Position numbers and translations under genes: made by a program. From Sphingomonas oleivorans (GTDB lineage: Bacteria > Pseudomonadota > Alphaproteobacteria > Sphingomonadales > Sphingomonadaceae), in NCBI RefSeq assembly GCF_003050615.1, contig NZ_NWBU01000016.1, positions 1-64,000 of the forward strand: DNA of 64,000 bases, read 5' to 3'. Numbering within the stretch: position 1 is the first letter of the stretch; each line of letters opens with the position of its first letter. Below are positions 14,842 through 23,624 of this stretch, in pieces. A model generated the notes under the pieces. The model made no database searches and was not told the DNA's origin. It saw only the letters and a list, made by a program, of their open reading frames with translations.

Positions 14842-16947
14842 ATGGCGACGCAGGCGATCAACCGGAAATTGTGGATGGGATCGGCCAAGAGCGCGATCCT
14901 GCCGCTCGCGACGCTGATGCTGGTCGGGCTGATGATCGTACCGGTGCCGTCGATCCTGCTCGACATGGGCTTCATCCTGAACATCATGATCTCGCTGGCA
15001 GTGCTGATGGTCGCGCTCAACGCCGCCAAGCCACTCGATTTCTCCTCCTTCCCCACCGTCCTCCTCTTCGCGACGCTGCTGCGCCTCGCGCTCAATGTCG
15101 CGTCGACCCGCGTCGTGCTGGTGGACGGCCATACCGGCGCCAATGCCGCGGGCCATGTGATCGAGGCGTTCGGCCATTTCCTGATCGGCGGCGACTATGC
15201 CGTGGGCCTGTTCGTGTTCGGCATATTGATGATCATCAATCTGGTGGTGATCACCAAAGGCGCAGGCCGCGTCTCCGAGGTTTCCGCCCGCTTCACGCTC
15301 GATGCGCTGCCGGGCAAGCAGATGGCGATCGACGCGGATCTCAATGCCGGGCTGCTGACACCGGACGAGGCCAAGGTGAAGCGCCAGGAAGTAGCGACCG
15401 AAGCTGATTTCTACGGATCGATGGACGGCTCCTCCAAATTCGTGAAGGGCGATGCGGTCGCGGGCGTGCTGATCCTGGCGATCAACATCCTCGGCGGGCT
15501 CGTCCTCGGCGTCGTCTCCCATGGGCTTGCGGTCGGCGAGGCGGCATCGCTCTATATCCAGCTTGCGATCGGCGACGCGCTGGTGGCGCAGGTGCCCGCG
15601 CTGCTGCTCTCGATCGCGGCCGCCGCGATCGTGACGCGCGTCTCCTCGCCGCTCGACCTTTCCAATCAGATCACCAGCCAGTTCGGCTCCGCCCGTGCCT
15701 GGACGCCGGTGGCAGCGATCCTCGGCCTGCTCGGCATAGTGCCGGGCATGCCGCACATGATCATCCTGCTGGCCGCCGCTATCGCCGGCTTCATCGCCTG
15801 GAGGCTGCGCAAGGCGGCCGCGACCCCGGCGCCGGTGGAAGCGATCGAGGCGGCGCCCGCCCCCTCCCCCAGCGCGATCGGCTGGGACGAAGTGTCCGAT
15901 GGCGCAGTACTCAGCCTCGAGCTCGGCTATGGCCTGATCGGGCTGGTCGACGAGCGCAAGGGCGCGCCGCTGATGGCGCGGATCACGGGCATCCGCCGGC
16001 AATTGAGCCGCGAGCTGGGCTTCGTCATCCCGCTGGTGCGCGTGCGCGACAATCTGGCGCTCGGCCCCAACGCCTATCGCATCTCGGTGAACGGCGTGGT
16101 GATGGGCGAGGACGAGGCCTGGCCGGAGGATCTTCTGGCGCTCGACGGCGGCGATCTGCAGAGCCGGATCGAGGGCCGCCAGGTCAAGGATCCGAGCTTC
16201 GGGCTGGATGCGGTGTGGATCGCGCCGGAAAAGCGCGGCGAGGCGATCGTGGCGGGCTATACCGTCGTCGATCCCGCAACCGTGCTGGCGACGCATCTCA
16301 ACCAGATCATCGCCGGGGCCGCGGCCGACCTGTTCGGCATGGACGAGGCGCAGAAGCTGCTCGATGCGCTGAAGGAAAGCGCGCCGCAGCTCGTCGCGGG
16401 GCTCACCCCCCAGCCGCTCGGCCTCGCCCAGATCGCGGCGGCGGCGCGCGCGCTCTTGGCCGAAGGCGTGCCGCTCAAGGATTTCCGCCGCATCGCCGAG
16501 GCGATGGTCGATGCCGCGCGCGAGACGAGCGATCCGATGGCGCTGGTCGAGGCCATCCGCGCGCGGATCGGCGCGCTGATCGTCCAGACGCTGGTGCCCG
16601 TGCGCATGCCGCTTGCCGTGGTGACACTCGACGCGCAGCTCGAAAGCCTGCTCGCCCAGGCGGTGCGCGTGGGGCCGACCGCCTCGCATCCGTTCGAGCC
16701 GGCGCTGGCGCAGCGCATCGTCACCGCCGTCACCGAAGCCGCCGCGCCGATGGTGAACCAGGCGATGCGTTTCGCCATCGTCACCTCTCCCATCGCCCGC
16801 CGCGCGCTGGGCCGGCTGCTGCGCCCCCATCTGCCCGACGTGCCCGTCCTTTCCTTCCTGGAGATTCCGGACGGCAAGCCGGTCGAAGTCGTCGCGATCG
16901 TCGGTGGCGAGCAGCCGGCACCCCGCGCACTGGAGATGGCCCGATGA
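14842..16947 (+). CDS. flhA: Flagellar type III export gate protein FlhA
   Basis: FlhA is the large export-gate component of the flagellar secretion system and docks chaperone-substrate complexes. The 701 residues have a hydrophobic N-terminal half (about eight spans up to residue ~330) with the conserved loop VVITKGAGRVSEVSARFTLD and the PGKQMAIDADLNAG motif. A large cytoplasmic domain follows. GGGGA about 6 bases upstream supports the ATG at 14842. It is transcribed from a sigma-54 promoter and followed 30 bases later by fliA. The flhF and flhG genes that often lie between flhA and fliA in polarly flagellated bacteria are absent. Confidence 0.96.
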   Translation: MATQAINRKLWMGSAKSAILPLATLMLVGLMIVPVPSILLDMGFILNIMISLAVLMVALNAAKPLDFSSFPTVLLFATLLRLALNVASTRVVLVDGHTGANAAGHVIEAFGHFLIGGDYAVGLFVFGILMIINLVVITKGAGRVSEVSARFTLDALPGKQMAIDADLNAGLLTPDEAKVKRQEVATEADFYGSMDGSSKFVKGDAVAGVLILAINILGGLVLGVVSHGLAVGEAASLYIQLAIGDALVAQVPALLLSIAAAAIVTRVSSPLDLSNQITSQFGSARAWTPVAAILGLLGIVPGMPHMIILLAAAIAGFIAWRLRKAAATPAPVEAIEAAPAPSPSAIGWDEVSDGAVLSLELGYGLIGLVDERKGAPLMARITGIRRQLSRELGFVIPLVRVRDNLALGPNAYRISVNGVVMGEDEAWPEDLLALDGGDLQSRIEGRQVKDPSFGLDAVWIAPEKRGEAIVAGYTVVDPATVLATHLNQIIAGAAADLFGMDEAQKLLDALKESAPQLVAGLTPQPLGLAQIAAAARALLAEGVPLKDFRRIAEAMVDAARETSDPMALVEAIRARIGALIVQTLVPVRMPLAVVTLDAQLESLLAQAVRVGPTASHPFEPALAQRIVTAVTEAAAPMVNQAMRFAIVTSPIARRALGRLLRPHLPDVPVLSFLEIPDGKPVEVVAIVGGEQPAPRALEMAR

Positions 16948-16977
16948 TCCCGCCCCTCTTCGCCGGGGAGGCCGCGC

Positions 16978-17712
16978 GTGGCGCTTTCTGATCCCTTGCT
17001 GGACGGCCCCGTCACCTATCAGCGCAGGCCCGCCAAGCCCGATCCGGCGGCGCTTGCCCGTGCGCATATGCCGCTCGTCCGCAAGATCGCCTGGCACGTC
17101 CATGGCCGCGTCTCCACCGCGCTCGACATAGAGGATCTGGTGCAGATCGGGATGGTGGCGCTGGTCGAAGCGGCAAATGGCTTCGAGGATCGCGGCTTCG
17201 CCTTCGCCACTTATGCCTCGATGCGGATCCGGGGCGCGATGATCGATCATCTGCGCCGCCACGCCACGATCTGCCGATCGGCCATGGCCCGGCGTCGCGA
17301 GATGGCGAAGGCTTCGGCAAAACTGGAAAATGAGCTGGGCCGCGCGCCGTCCGAAGCGGAAATGGCGCGGGCGATGGGCCTCGATCCCGCCGACTATCGC
17401 GAGCTGGCGGACAGCACCGCCGCCGTGCGGCATGAATCGCTGGACGATGTCTATTCGGACCAGTCGATGTGGTTCGCCGATGTCGAGGAGCGGATCGACC
17501 AGACGCTGGAGCGCGACCAGCTCAAGGCCGCGCTGGCCGGGAAGATCGCCGAGCTGCCCGAGCGCGAAGCGCTCGTCCTCCAGCTCTATTTCGTCGAGGA
17601 GATGAACCTGGACGAGATCGGCCTGACGCTGGGCGTGGGCGCTGCGCGCGTGTGCCAGATCAAGAAGGCCGCGCTCGACCGGCTGCGTGGATCGCTCGCC
17701 GACTGGGGCTGA
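16978..17712 (+). CDS. fliA: Flagellar sigma factor FliA (sigma-28)
   Basis: FliA directs RNA polymerase to late flagellar and chemotaxis genes. The 244 residues contain region 2 (IEDLVQIGMVALVEAANGFE, about residues 50-70), region 3, and a region 4 helix-turn-helix (MNLDEIGLTLGVGAARVCQI, about residues 208-228). The start is a GTG at 16978, supported by GGGAGG 6 bases upstream. FlgM, its inhibitor, is encoded 2.8 kb upstream. It is the last recognisable flagellar gene before the accessory island. Confidence 0.93.
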   Translation: MALSDPLLDGPVTYQRRPAKPDPAALARAHMPLVRKIAWHVHGRVSTALDIEDLVQIGMVALVEAANGFEDRGFAFATYASMRIRGAMIDHLRRHATICRSAMARRREMAKASAKLENELGRAPSEAEMARAMGLDPADYRELADSTAAVRHESLDDVYSDQSMWFADVEERIDQTLERDQLKAALAGKIAELPEREALVLQLYFVEEMNLDEIGLTLGVGAARVCQIKKAALDRLRGSLADWG

Positions 17713-17851
17713 ATGGAGCACCGGACGGAGGCTGAGACGTCGATCTCTGATTCAGGGTGACACAATCGCGGCTTGTCCGGCGTCGCGCAGTTCCATTCGT
17801 CAGAATCGACCTGAGCTTTGATGGAATTGTCGCCATCGCGCATTGCGTTGA

Positions 17852-18186
<335 letters not shown>

Positions 18187-18187
<1 letters not shown>

Positions 18188-18612
18188 TGCTCTATCTCGA
18201 CACCTCGCTGATCCTCGCGGCGCTTTCCAACGAAGCGATGACCGCGCGCGTTCAGGGATGGCTGGCGGAACAGGATCCGGCGCAGCTTCTGATCAGCGAC
18301 TGGACCCTCACCGAAATGTCTTCCGCCATGGCGATCAAGCTGCGGACCGGACAGATCGGCCTGGAGCAGCGCGCGGCGGCGCTTGCGATGTTCAACAAGC
18401 TAGTCGCCGAGAGCTTCACTATGCTGCCGGTGACGCCCATGCATTTCCGGGCGGCGGCGAAGTTCGTCGATCATCATACGCTCGGGCTTCGTGCCGGTGA
18501 TGCATTGCACCTTGCCACTGCGTCGGAGCATGGCGCCACGGTGCATACGCTCGACCAGCGTCTCGCCGAGGCCGGTCCAGTGCTCGGCGTGCCGACGCAG
18601 CTGCTGGCATGA
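18187..18612 (+). CDS. VapC-like PIN-domain toxin ribonuclease
   Basis: This 141-residue PIN-domain protein keeps all four acidic metal-binding positions: Asp5 (YLDTS), Glu43 (LTEMSSA), Asp105 (RAGDALHLA) and Asp123 (TLDQRL). Such toxins cleave RNA, often tRNA or rRNA, when released from their antitoxin. It is encoded directly downstream of the Phd-type antitoxin. The active site looks intact, so the pair is probably functional. Confidence 0.9.
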
Positions 18613-18655
18613 TCAAGGGCCCTCTCCTGCCCCGCCAATCATGCCCGGGGCACCA

Positions 18656-19495
18656 ATGACCGGTGACTGAACCGACGAGCAGAATGACGCGTTCGTCGCG
18701 AACTATTTCGCGATGCTTGCCGACGACATCGCTGGGCGACCCTATAGCAAGGCGGAGCATAACCGCCTCCTACAGGCGGTGATCGATCGGCCACGCGGCT
18801 CGATCGAATACAAGCATCAGAACATCAGCGCGGTGCTCAAGGGTCTCGGGGAGAGTTGGATCCCGGGCTACAAGCCGGCCTTCAATTTCCAGGCCTCGCT
18901 CGTCGACGCGGTGGTGCGCTGGCTTGAACGCCATCCGGATTGGCTCGCACCGGCCGCGCGGATGGCAATGGGGCCGTCGCCGTCAGCGCTTCGGGAGGAA
19001 GCAATGCTGTGGATCGGCCCGCCACCGACGCACAGCAATGCGCCGCCACCCGACGAACTCGAGCAGATGACCGCCATCGCCCGGAAGTACGATGTGGCGG
19101 CGCGCGATGCCCGCAATCGGGCTCTGGGCCGTGCCGGCGAGGAGCGTGTCCTCGCCCATGAGCGCGCCAGCCTGCTCGCCGCCGGCCGGACCGATCTCGC
19201 CGAGCGCATCCGTTGGGTGTCGCACGTTGATGGAGACGGCGCCGGCTATGACATCCTGAGCTTCGACACCGACGGCAGCGATCGGCTGATCGAGGTGAAG
19301 ACGACCAATGGCTGGGAGTGCACGCCGTTTCATATCACGCGCAATGAGCTGGCCGTTGCGGAGGCGTGTTGCAAGGATTGGCGGCTGGTGCGGTTGTGGA
19401 ATTTCGCGCGGGAGCCGAAGGCGTTTGAACTGCGGCCGCCGCTGGACGCGCATGTGTCGCTGATGGCAACCAGCTATCAGGCGAGCTTCCTATAG
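18656..19495 (+). pseudogene. DUF3883 nuclease-like protein gene with an in-frame TGA at codon 5
   Basis: The C-terminal part (GYDILSFDTDGSDRLIEVKT, about 75-55 residues before the end) is the DUF3883 motif, a PD-(D/E)xK-like fold found in restriction and other defence proteins. The only usable start after the stop is the ATG at 18713 (260 residues). An in-frame ATG at 18656 reads M-T-G-D-stop and then continues with a TDEQNDAFVANYF segment that looks native to the protein. From memory, relatives carry Trp (TGG) where TGA stands here. So this is either a real nonsense mutation with possible restart at 18713, or a sequencing error. It follows vapC by 43 bases. Confidence 0.6.
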
Positions 19496-19679
19496 TGGGC
19501 CGAAGCCGGACTGCAGCTTTCGGATCAGATCATACGGTAAGCTGCCATTCGTCAATTGCCGCTGCTCGGACTTCAAGGCGTACCGCGGCAGGCACTTCCG
19601 CCGCTTGCATGAGGGCGGCGAACAGCCATGCTACCTTTGGCTAGGGGGTGCATTCTGCGAGGACTGCCACTGCGGATAG
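19464..19679 (+). pseudogene. Cys-rich open frame lacking a start codon, possible gene remnant
   Basis: A frame of 71 codons ends in TAG at 19677-19679. It contains a protein-like stretch VNCRCSDFKAYRGRHFRRLH, followed by CYLWLGGAFCEDCHCG. The CxC and CxxCxC groups suggest zinc binding. No ATG, GTG or usable TTG precedes the conserved-looking part, and the frame overlaps the end of the DUF3883 gene. It may be the 3' remnant of a lost gene or chance. No family is recognised. Confidence 0.3.
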
Positions 19680-19763
19680 CGGGCGACGCGCTCTGATTCA
19701 ACTTGAGCAACTAAAACCGCATCCGATCTTCTTTGAAAGCCCGGCACCTGCGATAGGAGCCGC

Positions 19764-20711
19764 ATGATGAAGGGCCGCCCAGAGCTAAACCAGGATCCGC
19801 GCCTCCGCGCGATGATCCTTCCCATGTTCAGGTTCGATCCGAAGTCACCGGCGGACCGGCCCTTTGGACTCGGCACTGCATTTCGCATCGACCCTTGGGC
19901 CAACTGTGCGACCGCGTTCCACGTTATCGAGGACATGCTAACGCTCGAGAAGGGCGAACTCACGCTGCGAGACGACGTCCGGTTCGCCGCGCTCGAGATT
20001 GAAGGCATCGTGTACGGTGCGCCACCGTTGCCCAAAGACGCTTGGCGGCCTCTGACGGGATTCTACGCCGAGGCCGGCAAGACGGAGCCTGCACTGTTGC
20101 ACGAGAAGGCTCAGATCAGAAACCTGACTGAGATCGCATGCCTGAACATTGGGCGGTCGCACCGGCGCAGCCCAATGCCGTACCTCCCGGTTGCGCTAAC
20201 GTCCGAACCGCCCAAGCTCGGCGACATCGTCACCGGCTACGGCTTCGCCGGCCTAGACGTCGCAACAGACGGCAAGGGCGAGGAGCGGCCCATGACCCAG
20301 TATCTATATGAGAGCACGGGCGAGGTGCTCGAGGTCACCCCGGCGGACCCGACTTCAACGATGCCGTGGCCGCGCTTCCGGGTATCAGCCGAGTGGCCCA
20401 GCGGTATGAGCGGCGGGCCCGTGGTGAACGCGGTGGGAAACGTCATCGGGGTAATCTCTCGCGGGTGGTCGGGTGAGGCGGACTCGACCGCAACCCACTT
20501 CGCGGGCTGGGATGTTAGCCGCCGGACATTCGGCACGATCGACCCGTTCGCACCCAGACGGTTTCGCGCGTTCGCAGCCGTCGATGTTGAAGGAAACCTC
20601 CGATTCGCCGGACAGGATCTCGAGGAGGCGAAGGCCTTCGCGTCGAAGGAGGGGCTAACCGTTGGCGTTGTTTCATTCAGCCCCGATACCGGCGAATGGC
20701 TGTCACTTTGA
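19764..20711 (+). CDS. Cytosolic trypsin-like serine peptidase
   Basis: This 315-residue protein has the chymotrypsin/trypsin-like fold signature. A TAFHV motif carries His53, and SGMSGGPVVNAVGNVIGVIS carries nucleophile Ser216. The usual Asp of the triad falls in the segment TEIACLNI, where it is Glu123. There is no signal peptide or membrane span, so unlike DegP it should act in the cytosol. Cytosolic trypsin-like domains are known from bacterial conflict and signalling systems. The start is supported by AGGAG 5-6 bases before the ATG at 19764. It is convergent with the HNH gene. Confidence 0.8.
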   Translation: MMKGRPELNQDPRLRAMILPMFRFDPKSPADRPFGLGTAFRIDPWANCATAFHVIEDMLTLEKGELTLRDDVRFAALEIEGIVYGAPPLPKDAWRPLTGFYAEAGKTEPALLHEKAQIRNLTEIACLNIGRSHRRSPMPYLPVALTSEPPKLGDIVTGYGFAGLDVATDGKGEERPMTQYLYESTGEVLEVTPADPTSTMPWPRFRVSAEWPSGMSGGPVVNAVGNVIGVISRGWSGEADSTATHFAGWDVSRRTFGTIDPFAPRRFRAFAAVDVEGNLRFAGQDLEEAKAFASKEGLTVGVVSFSPDTGEWLSL

Positions 20712-20886
20712 GAAAGCGCCTGGGACGGCTGGCCTGAGGTAACCTGGCGCTAACCTTATCAGCGGCTCAGCCGAGGTGCTGCTCGAGAGCGGCACCCCGT
20801 TCGAACGGCTCCGTCTCCAAAGATAGTCGAGGTCGGAGAAGACAGGTGACTTCCCAGCGCCACGGGCGCCGTGAACGCGAGCCGGT

Positions 20887-21714
20887 TCAGAACAACGAGG
20901 CACTGATCGGGCCGGGGTGAAAACCGAGCTGACCGCACGAATAGGCCTGAAGCGTCACGCCCTCCGCATCGCGCACGCTCGATCGAATTTCCGGAAGCGC
21001 CGTTTCCTCCAGCATGGTGTCTTTCCCAACCACCGCCAGCAGCACGCCGGTGGCTCGCCAGCCGGTCATCAGCTCATAGACTTCGAGTTTCTCCTGCACC
21101 CATTTCGCATAAGCGGGCGCATCCAAGTAGGCTTTTCTGACATATACAAAGTCGATGACGATATCGGCCTGATCACCCTGGAACTGCTTCAGCCCATCCA
21201 GAACCAAGCGCTTCTCGCCCGCGACGAGCTCAACGTGCCGCTCGCAATAAACACCGACCTCCTTCTCATATCTGGTGATCGCCACTTGACCCAATGCGAA
21301 AGCCTGGACCTGCCATCGCGGGGCCGCGATCTTACGAATGCTGGCGTCGGTAGGCTGCTCGGCACTGGTCTCGGGGACGGGAAGGTCCGACTTGGCAGCC
21401 CGGGACTGGGCCTCCAGACGCGTGAGCCGCTCAACAATCTCCGATTCCCGGCTGGCGGAAAGCCGCTCCTTGTACAGGCGGAGCGACTTTCGGTCGATTT
21501 TCCCGTCATGTGCCATCTTGTGATGCATGTCGCACAGGGCGATCAGGTTCGCGGGATCATTGTTCTCCCGGTTTTCATCGATGTGGTGAAGCTCGACATA
21601 GGTGGTCTCGCCACAAACCCTCAGCGCGCAACCGTGACCGGCTTCAACTAGGACGAGGCGCCGTATGTCGGCCGGAATATGGGGCCTGGCGCTGTCATAA
21701 GGCTCTTTCGACAA
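20887..21714 (-). CDS. HNH endonuclease-domain protein with an unassigned C-terminal domain
   Basis: The first ~75 residues form an HNH nuclease: a zinc-site pair Cys29/Cys34, then ELHHIDENRENNDPANLIAL with the catalytic His-His and Asn, then CDMHHKMAH. A charged linker follows (residues ~80-130). The last ~140 residues form a separate alpha/beta domain (ADIVIDFVYVRKAYLD, then MTGWRATGVLLAVVGKD) that I do not recognise. No ATG is available near the front. I choose the TTG at 21714, with CGAGG 6-10 bases upstream (275 residues). TTG codons at 21744 and 21765 are alternatives. Confidence 0.75.
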   Translation of the reverse strand: MSKEPYDSARPHIPADIRRLVLVEAGHGCALRVCGETTYVELHHIDENRENNDPANLIALCDMHHKMAHDGKIDRKSLRLYKERLSASRESEIVERLTRLEAQSRAAKSDLPVPETSAEQPTDASIRKIAAPRWQVQAFALGQVAITRYEKEVGVYCERHVELVAGEKRLVLDGLKQFQGDQADIVIDFVYVRKAYLDAPAYAKWVQEKLEVYELMTGWRATGVLLAVVGKDTMLEETALPEIRSSVRDAEGVTLQAYSCGQLGFHPGPISASLF

Positions 21715-21877
21715 GGATGACCTCGGCGTTGCGTAGGCATCCAAGGCTAGCGTGGCCCCTTTCAAGGTTCAATGTCCGCCCGCGGTGCCGCTGGAGGTCC
21801 GCTTTCGGGGTTCTCGCGGGGAGCCGCGAACGACTTGAACGAGGGCGCATCGTCGCCATGCGATCAATCTAACTGGC

Positions 21878-22639
21878 TTAGCCTAGCATGCCAGAATCCG
21901 TAAGGGTCAGCAGGGTCAGGATTTCTCCGCCATGCGCCTTGACGGACTGCTCGGTAAGGCGAAAGCGCGCTGCATCCCGCCGATCGAACCAGCTATCCGC
22001 GCCTATGGTCTGCGGACGCGAGCGCTCGGTACCACCGAAAAGCACTGTAAACGCCGACGATGACGCGTCGAGATCTTCGCGCGGAAACCAATGGTCGGGA
22101 ACACTGGGGCTGCGCTTAAACCAGCGTCGCCCGCCCTTCCCGTGGCAAACCAGCACGACCGGCCATCCCGCCAAATCGAGGCAACGTAGCGCGGTCGCCA
22201 GCCGGCTTGTCGCATAATCGCTGGCGAGCGCATCAATCGCCTCGAAGCTGGGCCGACGGTGCGCGGCGAGCGAGGGCAGGAATAGGTAACGGGGCATGAG
22301 CAGATCGGCGGCGAAGTGGTCGGCCTGGCGCTCAAGCTGGCTGGCTGAGCCGGGATTGCCGATCTCGCTCGACCGGCACACCGAGGAGCGGCCGCGATGG
22401 TGGGTCCAATGCCCAAGCTCGTGCCCGATCGAGAACCGCCGGCGGCGTGGATCACCGCCTTGCTGGACGGTGATGATCGCGCGGTCATTGTAGCCAATGA
22501 TGCGCGCCTCGCAGCTTTCGAGCACGGCGTCGCGCACCTTGACGCCGACTGACCATGCAATCGCCTCCAGGTCGATGTCGGCGGGATGAGTGACGCCCAG
22601 CGAACGCAGCAAGGCTTCCGCTGGGCTGTTAACCGTCAT
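21878..22639 (-). CDS. ImmA/IrrE-family metallo-endopeptidase
   Basis: This 253-residue protein has the zinc protease motif HELGHW (His73, Glu74, His77) and the downstream ERQADHFAADLLMPR helix that supplies the third ligand, both defining the ImmA/IrrE (COG2856) family. These proteases cleave phage-type or stress repressors and switch on transcription. It overlaps the preceding acidic-protein gene by 4 bases, and that gene overlaps a sigma-70-like gene by 4 bases, so the three are probably one regulatory module. The C-terminal ~100 residues are of unknown function. Confidence 0.88.
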   Translation of the reverse strand: MTVNSPAEALLRSLGVTHPADIDLEAIAWSVGVKVRDAVLESCEARIIGYNDRAIITVQQGGDPRRRRFSIGHELGHWTHHRGRSSVCRSSEIGNPGSASQLERQADHFAADLLMPRYLFLPSLAAHRRPSFEAIDALASDYATSRLATALRCLDLAGWPVVLVCHGKGGRRWFKRSPSVPDHWFPREDLDASSSAFTVLFGGTERSRPQTIGADSWFDRRDAARFRLTEQSVKAHGGEILTLLTLTDSGMLG

Positions 22640-23061
22640 ATGGGGTTGCCCTCATCGTCGATCGCACCGAGCTCGCGCAAATCGTCGAGGATCGCGTCCA
22701 TCTCCTTCTCGCTTACACCCTCGCCCTTGCGCGCAGCCATGGTCAGGCGGCTCTTGAGCTTGGGATCGTCGTTGGCGAAGCGCGCCATTACCGCGTCGCG
22801 CCGGTCCGCACGCAGCGGCGGACGCACCACCCGCGCTTTGCGGTCCCGACTGACAGCCGTTCTCGCGGCGGCGAGCCGCGCCTGGCCGGCACGCGCAACG
22901 CCACCGGCGATCGCGCTGCACGCGGCCGCCGCCTCGGCGTCGATATCCAAACCATCGGCGGCCAGCTCAGCGAGTAGCTCGGCATCGCTGAGGTTCATCA
23001 GATCGTCGGCCAGTTCGTCGAGTAGTCGGTGGAGCGCAGGATCGGGCTTGTCGCCGCTCAC
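22636..23061 (-). CDS. Acidic/helical protein of unknown function between sigma-like and ImmA/IrrE genes
   Basis: I use the GTG at 23061, whose GTGA overlap with the upstream stop codon is typical for coupled genes (141 residues). The first ~45 residues are strongly acidic (DELADDLMNLSDAELLAELA). The centre is Ala/Arg rich (ARLAAARTAVSRDRKARVVR) and the end is a short charged helix (KEMDAILDDLRELG). No catalytic motif is visible. From memory, similar proteins accompany ImmA/IrrE genes elsewhere. It could be the protease substrate, an anti-sigma-like partner, or an adaptor; this is inference from gene order only. Confidence 0.7.
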   Translation of the reverse strand: MSGDKPDPALHRLLDELADDLMNLSDAELLAELAADGLDIDAEAAAACSAIAGGVARAGQARLAAARTAVSRDRKARVVRPPLRADRRDAVMARFANDDPKLKSRLTMAARKGEGVSEKEMDAILDDLRELGAIDDEGNPI

Positions 23062-23624
23062 GCAGTCCACCCGGCTGGATACCTCCCATTGATCGCCCGG
23101 CGCATGCGGCGTCGAATTGTGGCATAGGCCTTATCGTCCAGGTCGTTCATGGTCATGATCTCCTCCTTCGAGTAAAATTCCAGGTCGCACATCAGCATCA
23201 GCAGCGCCTGCTCGTCGTCCGCGAACAACGCTTCGAGAGCCGCGATCCGCTCCGACATGTCCTCTGCGGCCAACAGGCGCGTTTCAGCGTCGGAATCTGG
23301 ATCGACGGGAACGACAAGCAGCCGCCCGTCGGTGCCGGTGGCATCAAGCGAGACCGTCGCCCTGACGCGACCGGCGGAACCGCGTGCCGCCCAGGCGATG
23401 CTGCGCATCGCTCCGATCAGGAACGGCACCAGCGCCATCGTCCGCGGGCAGGTCCGCGCCCCGGACAGTGTCGCGGCAACGGCCTCGCCGATCAGGTCGT
23501 CGGCCCCGCACGCGAGACCGAGGGCATAGATACGGCCGGCGCGGCGCAAACGGGCGAGATCGATGGCGGCGAGACCATCGAGTGCCGCGCGGATTTCGTC
23601 AGGGTCGAATGCGTCGCGGTTCAC
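23058..23624 (-). CDS. Divergent sigma-70-family-like transcription factor
   Basis: From the GTG at 23624 (GGAG 4 bases upstream) this is 188 residues. Residues ~24-80 resemble a degenerate sigma region 2 (ACGADDLIGEAVAATLSGAR, then LVPFLIGAMRSIAWAAR). Residues ~125-180 resemble region 4, with a helix-turn-helix followed by a basic helix (SKEEIMTMNDLDDKAYATIR, then RRMRRAI). The spacing is that of an ECF-like sigma factor with an altered -10-recognition region. It heads the three-gene block with the acidic protein and the ImmA/IrrE protease. Whether it binds core RNA polymerase is not proven by sequence. Confidence 0.65.
   Translation of the reverse strand: MNRDAFDPDEIRAALDGLAAIDLARLRRAGRIYALGLACGADDLIGEAVAATLSGARTCPRTMALVPFLIGAMRSIAWAARGSAGRVRATVSLDATGTDGRLLVVPVDPDSDAETRLLAAEDMSERIAALEALFADDEQALLMLMCDLEFYSKEEIMTMNDLDDKAYATIRRRMRRAINGRYPAGWTA

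Noticed and set aside
16944-16991. 15-codon frame starting in an ATGA overlap with the flhA stop
   Set aside because: Too short to support and overlapping the fliA start; more likely chance.
14827-17721. A 964-codon minus-strand frame across flhA and fliA
   Set aside because: It is an antisense shadow of two well-conserved genes and shows no domain of its own.
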